DNA of 5,599 bases, from NCBI GenBank assembly GCA_934277655.1, contig CAKQVC010000152.1, positions 1 to 5,599 on the forward strand, read 5' to 3'. A program made the translations under genes and the position numbers. Under the pieces are notes generated by a model. That model was given only the letters and a program-made list of their open reading frames with translations. It was not told the origin of the DNA and ran no database searches. Shown one piece after another: positions 1 through 5,599 of the stretch (position 1 is its first letter; the number at the start of each line of letters is the position of its first letter). Source of the DNA: an uncultured Clostridia bacterium. Lineage in GTDB: Bacteria; Bacillota; Clostridia; Peptostreptococcales; Anaerovoracaceae.

Positions 1-2
1 CT

Positions 3-30
3 TTATCATGCATTATCGCATTATCATGCG
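3..30. repeat. Short tandem repeat and small palindrome after the UPF0182 stop
   Basis: GCATTATC occurs twice head to tail (10-17, 18-25), and TTATCATGC occurs at 3-11 and 21-29. CGCAT-TATC-ATGCG (17-30) can form a 5-bp stem with a four-base loop. On the minus strand it is not followed by a T-run within the window, so I do not call it a terminator. It may be the edge of a larger repeat or terminator cut off by the window end. Confidence 0.4.
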
Positions 31-41
31 CACTTTTGTCC

Positions 42-2915
42 TCAGCCTGCCAGCTGATTCAGATATTCTTCCAACTTATCAAGATATTTGCCATATCCTG
101 CCCAGTCGCCGTTTTTCTGTGCGTTCTGTGCATCCTCAAATGCCTGGGAAGCCAGTTTTGCAAGCTGTCTTGTGGAAAGCGTCTGGGAATCCTTTTCATC
201 GGAAACTGGGCTGCTTTCATTGTCCACTCCCTTTTCCGCATCGCCGCCGAACAGAGAAGTCAGACAGTCAGCAAGGGTTTCCTCGTACGCAATCTTATCA
301 CCGTACGCCATGATGATCCTCTTGACCTCTGGAATACTGGAGTTGGTTGCTTCCAGATATACCGGCTCTACATACAACAGGGACGTATTAATCGGAATTA
401 CGAACATGTTCCCTCGTCTGTAGCTGGTTCCGTTGGAACTCCACAGTGAAAATTCTTTCGAGATCTCTGTATTCTGGTCGATCTGTGCTTCAATCTGTTC
501 CGGCCCGTATACTGTCTTGCTCTTCGGGAACTGGTACAGGATCAGCTGTCCATAATTTCCCCCGTCATTACGTGCTACCATCAATGCCGTCATGTTCTGC
601 TTCGAACGCGGTGTAAACGGAATGGAATTGAAGAATTCCGCACTGGTTTCGCCCGGCAATTTTGCAATATAATAGTTTGGCGTCATCTGAACTTTCTCAG
701 TTCCATAGATTTCATTGGCAATGTCCCAAAGATCTTCTTTCTGATAGAATACTCCTACATCTTCCATATGATATCTGCTGTAAACACTTGCCTGGATCTG
801 GAACAGATAGTTCGGATAACGGATATGCGCCTGCAGTCCTTCCGGCATTTCATCGAAAGAACGGAACAGTGTCGGATAAATCTTCTGCATCGTCTTTGCG
901 ATCGGATCGTTTTCATCTACAATGTAGAATTTCACATCGCCGTTGTACGCGTCTACAACAACTTTCACCGAGTTTCTGATATAGTTGGTGTTGCCATCAA
1001 ACGGTTCCGAATATGGATACAGCGAGCTTTCTGTATAAGCGTCCACCATCCAGTACAGTTTACCATTATCCGTTACCAGATATGGGTCATTTTCATAACT
1101 GAGCTGCGGCATGATCTTCTGCACTCTTGCCATCACATTCCTGTTGATGATGATCTTGGAGTTGCTGTCGATATTCGAGGATACCAGAAGCTTCATGCTT
1201 CCTTCTCTGACTGCGAATACCAAGCGGTTAAAGAAATTCATCTTAATTCCTGCTGTGCCTTCGTACTGCGTGTACTTGTTGGTGGCGCCATCCGGATAGT
1301 CAAATTCCATTTCATCAGTATTTACAATAATATATTCGTTGGAAAGCTCTCCAAAATAGATTTCCGGGCGCGTAATCTGTATTTCTTCTACCGTAGATTC
1401 CGGAGGGATATTTCCGATCAGCACATCCGGCTGTCCGCTGGATGTTACTTTATCTACACGGGAAAGGGTTGCGCCATAGCCGTGGGTATATTTCAGGTGT
1501 TTGTTCAGCCAGGAGCTGTCGATTTTCGTTTCATCGATTTCTCTGGCAGTCAGGAAAGCCTGTGTATACTTTCCATTGATCACGTAGCGGTCAACATCCA
1601 CATCATAGAAAGAGTAATACTGACGGATACTCTGCGTCTGATTATAGTATTGTTTCGCCGGATCAAAGTCATTAATACGGATATTATTGATCGTTTCTGA
1701 GTTTGCTTTAATGTCCTCGGAAGTCAGCTTATGATCTGCCGCAAAAGATTTCACATCCACATCATCCAGCTGATATGCGTATTGTGTATACTCAATATTT
1801 TTCTCCAGATATTTGCTTTCTTTATTGATTTCATCCGGAGATACAATGAAGTTCTGTACCAGATAGCCTGCGCCGCTTCCTGCCAACCCGATCACGATCA
1901 TGATGACCGGAACCGTCAGGAGGCTCTTGTACTTTTTCCGTTTCATATTAACCACAAACAAAATTGCAGATACTGCTGAGAGAACACAGAGAACCCTGAG
2001 AACCCACAGGGTAACATTTACATCGGTAAAGCCTGCGCCATATACAGCACCTGTGTGTTCGTGGAGAAGGTCAAACTGCTGCAGGAAAAAGTTCAGTCCC
2101 AGCATTGCGAAAAAGATGAAGCCCAGAACGGCGATCTTGCCAGACGCGATCTGCATCAGCTGCTTGAAATTGCTGTCATCAAATTGTTTCTTCGGTTTAA
2201 CCGGCCTTGACTGGAATTTTTTTCCGGTCAAGGCTTCTGCAAACTTTGTGAAAGGATCCTGTGCCTGACTTTGACCAGCATCGTTGTTTCCCCCGGAGAA
2301 TGGGTTGCTGTTTCCGGAATATCTTTCTCCGCCTAGATCTTCAGCTCCCGGAGGCACTTCTTCCTTAAAGACGTCCGGTGTCCTGACAGTCATCAGGATA
2401 ATATAGTACAGAATCGTCAGTACTACAAATCCGACGATAACGCCAATCAGGATTTCATTCAGCTGTGTCAAAAATTCCAGTTTAAAAATGTAAAACGATA
2501 CATCCAGATGGAATAGAGGGTCTTGAATGTCAAATCCCGTGCTGTTTGCAAATTTCAGTATTTCAAACCAGAGCTGGGTAACTGACATTACAGTCGTTAA
2601 TACACCGAAGATAACGGCAAGCCAGTTAGTCTGTTTCTTCAGTTTCTTTAAATCGGTCGGTTCCGAAGATGCGATCTTCGAGAAGTAACTTTTTCGAAGG
2701 TGATGCAGATACATCATTACCAGTCCGGTAATGACTATAAATGTCGGTATCCCTACCGTCAGCTGCGTTACCAGTTGTTTAAAAAAGACGTCTATGTAGC
2801 CCATCTCTCTGAACCACATAAAATCAGCTATAAAGCCGACAAGTCCGAAAAACAGTGCAAAAATGACAACCAGGACCATTACGACAAGCATGATTTTTCT
2901 TTCGAGTTTTTGCAT
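42..2915 (-). CDS. UPF0182 family (COG1615) polytopic membrane protein, full length
   Basis: Complete 957-aa member of the UPF0182/COG1615 family, whose biochemical role is unknown. Hydrophobic segments are visible at about residues 8-30, 49-70, 98-120, 155-176, 261-280, 301-323 and 332-354, giving seven membrane helices. The rest, from about 355 to 957, should lie outside the membrane. Family landmarks I recognise: FREMGY (35-40), YDVDVDRY (437-444), YTHGYG (476-481), RPEIYFGE (516-523), DAYTESSLYPYS (625-636), HIRYP (697-701), PFTPRSKQNM (766-775), YGPEQIEAQI (803-812), SLLYVEPVYL (845-854), and a helical C-terminal tail with GDWAGYG (936-942). The cytoplasmic loop between helices 4 and 5 (about 177-260) holds a Gly/Asn/Ser-rich stretch, and residues 890-914 form a polar linker before the C-terminal helical hairpin; both look variable. 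The start is set by AAGGAGG ten bases upstream; later Met codons (9, 13) lie inside helix 1. No frameshift or missing block is seen. It appears to be the last gene of the visible operon. Family assignment is secure; transport, envelope or sensing roles would be guesses. Confidence 0.97.
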   Translation of the reverse strand: MQKLERKIMLVVMVLVVIFALFFGLVGFIADFMWFREMGYIDVFFKQLVTQLTVGIPTFIVITGLVMMYLHHLRKSYFSKIASSEPTDLKKLKKQTNWLAVIFGVLTTVMSVTQLWFEILKFANSTGFDIQDPLFHLDVSFYIFKLEFLTQLNEILIGVIVGFVVLTILYYIILMTVRTPDVFKEEVPPGAEDLGGERYSGNSNPFSGGNNDAGQSQAQDPFTKFAEALTGKKFQSRPVKPKKQFDDSNFKQLMQIASGKIAVLGFIFFAMLGLNFFLQQFDLLHEHTGAVYGAGFTDVNVTLWVLRVLCVLSAVSAILFVVNMKRKKYKSLLTVPVIMIVIGLAGSGAGYLVQNFIVSPDEINKESKYLEKNIEYTQYAYQLDDVDVKSFAADHKLTSEDIKANSETINNIRINDFDPAKQYYNQTQSIRQYYSFYDVDVDRYVINGKYTQAFLTAREIDETKIDSSWLNKHLKYTHGYGATLSRVDKVTSSGQPDVLIGNIPPESTVEEIQITRPEIYFGELSNEYIIVNTDEMEFDYPDGATNKYTQYEGTAGIKMNFFNRLVFAVREGSMKLLVSSNIDSNSKIIINRNVMARVQKIMPQLSYENDPYLVTDNGKLYWMVDAYTESSLYPYSEPFDGNTNYIRNSVKVVVDAYNGDVKFYIVDENDPIAKTMQKIYPTLFRSFDEMPEGLQAHIRYPNYLFQIQASVYSRYHMEDVGVFYQKEDLWDIANEIYGTEKVQMTPNYYIAKLPGETSAEFFNSIPFTPRSKQNMTALMVARNDGGNYGQLILYQFPKSKTVYGPEQIEAQIDQNTEISKEFSLWSSNGTSYRRGNMFVIPINTSLLYVEPVYLEATNSSIPEVKRIIMAYGDKIAYEETLADCLTSLFGGDAEKGVDNESSPVSDEKDSQTLSTRQLAKLASQAFEDAQNAQKNGDWAGYGKYLDKLEEYLNQLAG

Positions 2916-2925
2916 TATAGGTTTT

Positions 2926-2932
2926 CCTCCTT
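2926..2932 (-). promoter_or_regulatory. Shine-Dalgarno site of the UPF0182 gene
   Basis: The minus strand reads AAGGAGG, a seven-base match to the canonical anti-16S sequence, ten bases before the ATG. It fixes the start of the 957-aa frame. It lies only 10 bases downstream of the last arm of the tandem hairpin repeat, so folding of the leader could affect access to it. Confidence 0.85.
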
Positions 2933-2942
2933 AAGGGATTTC

Positions 2943-3018
2943 GTGCAGGCTAAGCTCTTAATAAGCCTGTACTTTTTGGGGTTGTACAGACTCACTGCCA
3001 TGAAGTCTGTACTTTTTG
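2943..3018. repeat. Two tandem hairpin units with alternative pairing, in the gap before the UPF0182 gene
   Basis: Two units lie 40 bases apart. On the plus strand, unit 1 is GTGCAGGCT (2943-2951), a 12-base loop, then AGCCTGTAC (2964-2972) and TTTTTG. Unit 2 is GTACAGACT (2984-2992), an 11-base loop, then AGTCTGTAC (3004-3012) and TTTTTG. The right arms plus T-run match at 15 of 16 bases (2963-2978 against 3003-3018); the loops differ. Unit 2 is a perfect 9-bp stem; unit 1 has a single non-Watson-Crick position (G-U on plus, A-C on minus). The two inner arms (2964-2972 and 2984-2992) can also pair with each other over 9 bp with one wobble, excluding both local hairpins. Read on the plus strand, each unit looks like a weak intrinsic terminator. 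In the minus-strand operon mRNA it is a structured leader without a U-run. It may be a dispersed intergenic repeat, an attenuator-like element, or an antisense terminator; the sequence alone does not decide. Confidence 0.75.
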
Positions 3019-3047
3019 AATGTTCGGGATACGCTCCGCATTCCTTA

Positions 3048-4670
3048 TCACGCAACGCTGTCTCCGGAAGATCCGCCGCTGAACATGTCAGCGATTTTAA
3101 ACACAATATCATTTGCTTTCTGTGAAAAAGCGCTTTCCGGGGCAATAAATTTCGCTGCCAGAATTGTACCTTCCAGAAGGATCAGGATTACTAAAATCGT
3201 AATAACGATCTTCAGCAAAATATGTTTTTTCGGTTTTTCTTCTTCGCTGAAGATTTCGTCGTACTGTTTTTTGAACTGATCGCTGTCAATGCCAGAACGG
3301 TTGCTGCCGCCATTGCCATCGTCAGAAATTCTCGGAAATACATCCGAATACCGGAGTTTAAGTTTTTCCTCCGTACTGGGTGTCCCTTCATTTTGGTCTG
3401 CAGTTCCTGCTCCGGCAGTGTTTCCACCGTTTCCCTTGCCTGCTGCACCGGCTGTTTCTGCCTTCCCGCCAATCTTTCCACCAGCATCTCCTGCCGGTGT
3501 GATGCTAACATCAGATTCAATATCCAGCTCGATGGAAACGGGGCTCATCGGCTGTGTTATGGTAATAACTTTTGAGCCGTTAGAATCTTTTCCTGCCTTG
3601 TCCTTTTGGGAGATTCCACATTCCATTCCGATTGCTTCGATTCTAGCTCGCTCTTTATCTAAAAGTTTCTGAAATTCTTCATTCTTCTGATGAAAGGTAT
3701 AAAACCGTTCTTCCAGCTTCTGCGGCTGGTGCTGCGGATTAATTTCAGTTTCTGCCGTTGCTGCTTCAAACTTTGTTTCCATCGGCTTTTCTATCACAGC
3801 TGCAGCTTCTGTTTCATCCTGCTCTGCCTGCTGCGATATATTTGAATCTGCTCTGCCCTCCACAATTGCGGGATCCGCAGCTGTATTTACATCGGTCTTG
3901 TCTTTCAGCATGTCCATGATCAAGGTCGGACGTTTCACATCATCATACCGGGGATCTTTTTGTTCTGCATGCTCCGCACGCTCTGTGAAAACCCTCGTGT
4001 CTCTGCTTCTGTCTGCACCTGTATCGTCTCTCCCTGCTATATCCGCTGCAGGATGGGACGCTTCGGAGCTTTGCTGCCCGTGAACCGGTTCAACCTCCCG
4101 GGTACGCTGTAACTCTTTTTCCTTCTCGTATTCTCCGAAGATTTCTTTTTCCAGTTCTTCGATAGAATAGCTGTCTTCGCCTGCCTCTGCATTTTCTGTC
4201 TCAAGATTGCGTTCCATTATCAGAGACGGCCTTTGTACTTCGTCTTTTTTTCTGATTTCCGTCTGTTTCGCCGTTTCAGAAGCAGATGCCTGACGTGCTG
4301 ACTGTTCGGCACGACGGATTTCTTCAATCGGGATCTGCTGTGTTTCTCTTACCCGATTTCTGCGTTCAACCACACTGTCCCAGTTAAAGTCCACAGCCTC
4401 CGTTTTTCTCGGCTGCGTAGATGGAAAGCCTTCCAGGTTCCAGTCAAAAGACACGCTTTCGGAGTTCTCTTTTTCTGGTTTTCGATTCTCCGTTGTCTTC
4501 AGGATTTCCTGTGTTGTCTTTTCGGCTTCCAGTTTAAATGGTGGATTGAAGACCACATCCTCATATTTTGTTTTTTCTTTAAATCGTTCAGGGGTTCTCA
4601 CTTCCGTCCCGCAGTAAGCGCAAAACCGGTCGTCTTTATGTAATTCTTTTCCACACTTTGTACAAAACAT
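3048..4670 (-). CDS. Zinc-ribbon protein with long disordered region and C-terminal membrane anchor
   Basis: 540-aa protein of unknown function. It opens with a zinc-ribbon knuckle pair, C3-x2-C6 and C17-x2-C20, each followed by Gly, typical of the short 'zinc-ribbon domain' families that head many Firmicute membrane proteins. Residues about 30-480 are charged and low in hydrophobics, rich in Glu, Lys, Ala, Thr and Gln, and probably disordered. A likely helical or coiled-coil stretch lies at 318-350, and a Gly/Ala-rich stretch at 393-424. One hydrophobic helix at about 483-505 follows basic KPKKH. This predicts the zinc ribbon and tail in the cytoplasm and only about 35 residues outside, including a possible amphipathic helix (516-530). 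There is no N-terminal signal peptide. Short motifs recur: YEDV/YDDV/YSDV (36, 242, 441), RPSLIM and RPTLIM (147, 247), FDWNLEG and DFNWDSV (75, 94). The start has CGGAGG six bases upstream and follows the preceding stop by 12 bases, implying co-transcription. The ribbon could bind a partner or nucleic acid; nothing here decides which. Confidence 0.9.
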   Translation of the reverse strand: MFCTKCGKELHKDDRFCAYCGTEVRTPERFKEKTKYEDVVFNPPFKLEAEKTTQEILKTTENRKPEKENSESVSFDWNLEGFPSTQPRKTEAVDFNWDSVVERRNRVRETQQIPIEEIRRAEQSARQASASETAKQTEIRKKDEVQRPSLIMERNLETENAEAGEDSYSIEELEKEIFGEYEKEKELQRTREVEPVHGQQSSEASHPAADIAGRDDTGADRSRDTRVFTERAEHAEQKDPRYDDVKRPTLIMDMLKDKTDVNTAADPAIVEGRADSNISQQAEQDETEAAAVIEKPMETKFEAATAETEINPQHQPQKLEERFYTFHQKNEEFQKLLDKERARIEAIGMECGISQKDKAGKDSNGSKVITITQPMSPVSIELDIESDVSITPAGDAGGKIGGKAETAGAAGKGNGGNTAGAGTADQNEGTPSTEEKLKLRYSDVFPRISDDGNGGSNRSGIDSDQFKKQYDEIFSEEEKPKKHILLKIVITILVILILLEGTILAAKFIAPESAFSQKANDIVFKIADMFSGGSSGDSVA

Positions 4671-4676
4671 TTTTTG

Positions 4677-4682
4677 CCTCCG
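4677..4682 (-). promoter_or_regulatory. Shine-Dalgarno site of the zinc-ribbon gene
   Basis: The minus strand reads CGGAGG six bases before the ATG. It fills most of the 12-base space after the TAA of the preceding gene, leaving no room for a promoter there. This supports co-transcription of the two genes. Confidence 0.8.
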
Positions 4683-5546
4683 TTATTTTCGAATTTGCTG
4701 GCGCAGCTGCTCTTCCGAGTATATTCTGCCTGAGCGGCTTACCGAAACATTTTCATCGATTGCCTCTTTTTTTACTATATTTATTTTGTGAATAACGATT
4801 TCCGGATCAGGAGTCTCGTTTTCGCACATTCCCTGTGTCATTTTAGTTTCGTTATCTGCTGCATCTGGAGCTGGCGGCTGGCTTCCGGCTGTACTGTTTG
4901 TTTCCTCTGGTATCCGGATTCCTTTTTTCAAGTTTTCACGCTGAACGTTGTCAGTAGCTGCCACTGGGATTTCCTTCTGGATGATGTCAGTCGCCGTGTT
5001 ATCTTCCGTTTTTTCTTCCGAAGCAAAAACTTCAGCAGACTCGGTAGCTTGCACTTTCCCCGGATCATATACGACCCGGATTCCGGTTACCTTTACTTTT
5101 ACTTTAACATCCATTCCACCATTTTCGTTGACCTGGACGCATCCTGCCGATGCACTGGCAGCCGGCATATTGTCCCATTCTGCCTCTTCAGTAATGCAAG
5201 TCTGAGGATTTTCCCCTTGCTGCGTGCTGGCAACAGGATCCACAGCTTGATTTCCCGAAGATTCCTGCCTGTCAGATGCATCTGCATCATCCAGCTGCGT
5301 TACTTTCTCCCAGGTGCGACCTTCCCGCCGTTCAAATGCTGCCATCCGCTGCTCAAAACCATCCATCCAGTCATCTTTTTTCTGTCCGGGGCTGGATTCT
5401 CGCATCGCTGTACCCGTATTCTTCTTACGCCCATGCAAAACCGCTGCAATGAAGACGGTCGCCAAAACCACTGCCATCAATATAACCCATATGTAATTTT
5501 CAGAACAAAAATCCGTGATTTCTCCCAAAATTTCTCTGAAATTCAT
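4683..5546 (-). CDS. Single-pass membrane protein with acidic cytoplasmic tail, unknown function
   Basis: 287-aa protein I do not recognise as a named family. A single hydrophobic helix spans about residues 18-38. It is followed at once by basic HGRKK (38-42), so by the positive-inside rule the short N-terminus is outside and the remaining ~245 residues are cytoplasmic. There is no cleavage site or lipobox, so it should stay as a membrane anchor. Residues 58-82 (from DDWMDGFEQRM) look helical. The middle is acidic, Ser/Thr/Ala-rich and probably disordered. A short Lys/Val-alternating segment, VKVKVKV (147-153), may form a beta strand, as may the segment at 249-258. The C-terminus ends in the compact motif RIYSEEQLRQQIRK (274-287), which resembles residues 168-177 of the neighbouring zinc-ribbon protein. 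The ATG has GGAGAGG eight bases upstream and overlaps the stop of the previous gene as ATGA, which argues for translational coupling. The gene ends 12 bases before the zinc-ribbon gene. Confidence 0.85.
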   Translation of the reverse strand: MNFREILGEITDFCSENYIWVILMAVVLATVFIAAVLHGRKKNTGTAMRESSPGQKKDDWMDGFEQRMAAFERREGRTWEKVTQLDDADASDRQESSGNQAVDPVASTQQGENPQTCITEEAEWDNMPAASASAGCVQVNENGGMDVKVKVKVTGIRVVYDPGKVQATESAEVFASEEKTEDNTATDIIQKEIPVAATDNVQRENLKKGIRIPEETNSTAGSQPPAPDAADNETKMTQGMCENETPDPEIVIHKINIVKKEAIDENVSVSRSGRIYSEEQLRQQIRK

Positions 5547-5599
5547 CCGTTTTTCCTCTCCGCTTCCGCATCAGAATCGTGTATGTATACAGTTCTTTT
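5543..5599 (-). CDS. C-terminal fragment of an upstream gene (cut by window edge)
   Basis: Reading the minus strand in from the window edge, one frame stays open for 18 codons (KRTVYIHDSDAEAERKNG) and stops at a TGA whose TG lies inside the ATG of the next gene (ATGA, a 4-base overlap). The hydrophilic, charged composition suits a protein C-terminus, and ATGA junctions are common inside operons. The piece is too short to assign a family, and an open run of 18 codons can occur by chance, so this rests on the junction geometry. If correct, the operon starts further upstream and no promoter needs to lie in these bases. Confidence 0.5.
   Translation of the reverse strand, partial: KRTVYIHDSDAEAERKNG
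5555..5561 (-). promoter_or_regulatory. Shine-Dalgarno site of the 287-aa membrane protein gene
   Basis: The minus strand reads GGAGAGG eight bases before the ATG. It lies inside the tail of the upstream partial frame, as expected for an overlapping ATGA junction. Confidence 0.7.

Noticed and set aside
17..38. Small hairpin followed by CACTTTTG on the plus strand, as a terminator
   Set aside because: The stem is only 5 bp, the T-run is four bases and offset, and it faces the wrong way for the minus-strand operon.
768..1700. 310-codon open frame on the plus strand
   Set aside because: It lies wholly antisense to the strongly conserved UPF0182 coding region, has no Shine-Dalgarno site before its ATG, and its translation has no recognisable domain. 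It is explained by codon use on the opposite strand.
2913..2918. Perfect TATAAT on the minus strand at the UPF0182 start
   Set aside because: It overlaps the start codon itself, so a transcript from it would begin inside the gene, and no matching -35 is evident. It results from the CTATAATG context of the start.
2700..3125. 141-codon plus-strand frame across the gap before UPF0182
   Set aside because: It crosses the UPF0182 start, the hairpin repeat and the end of the zinc-ribbon gene, with no RBS and no protein-like conserved pattern.
5089..5108. ACTTTT microrepeat in the 287-aa gene
   Set aside because: It encodes the Val-Lys alternation at residues 147-153 in frame, so it is a simple coding repeat with no sign of slippage damage.
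5580..5599. TATACA-like -10 element upstream of the 287-aa gene
   Set aside because: The -35 position would fall outside the window, and the same bases are better explained as the end of an upstream coding frame with an ATGA overlap.

Overview
All recognisable genes are on the minus strand, so the window reads from right to left. Strong AAGGAGG-type ribosome binding sites, roughly mid-40s percent G+C by eye, and the protein style (zinc-ribbon proteins with a tail anchor, single-pass proteins with long acidic disordered tails) suggest a low/mid-GC Firmicute. Class Clostridia, and probably a gut Lachnospiraceae, is the best guess. This is an inference; no rRNA or marker gene is present to settle it.

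Layout in transcription order: (1) the last 18 codons of an upstream gene (5599-5543), whose TGA overlaps the next ATG as ATGA; (2) a 287-aa single-pass membrane protein with an acidic cytoplasmic tail (5546-4683); (3) after 12 bases, a 540-aa protein with an N-terminal four-cysteine zinc ribbon, a long disordered charged middle and one C-terminal membrane helix (4670-3048); (4) a 132-base gap with two tandem near-identical hairpin units; (5) a complete 957-aa UPF0182 (COG1615) membrane protein with seven N-terminal helices and a very large extracytoplasmic domain (2915-42). The last 41 bases hold a short tandem repeat and no gene.

The spacing (4-base overlap, 12-base gap, then a gap with a strong RBS) suggests one transcription unit. 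If so, it encodes three membrane proteins with complementary layouts: an N-terminally anchored cytoplasmic tail, a C-terminally anchored cytoplasmic zinc-ribbon tail, and a polytopic protein with a large outer domain. The two tail proteins carry repeated short motifs (Y-x-D-V, RP[S/T]LIM, F-[D/N]-W, and a YSxE-x-L-xxx-I motif found once in each). They could be parts of one uncharacterised membrane assembly built around UPF0182, a family with no established function. The most unusual DNA-level feature is the hairpin pair just ahead of the UPF0182 gene: four segments that can pair in two mutually exclusive ways.
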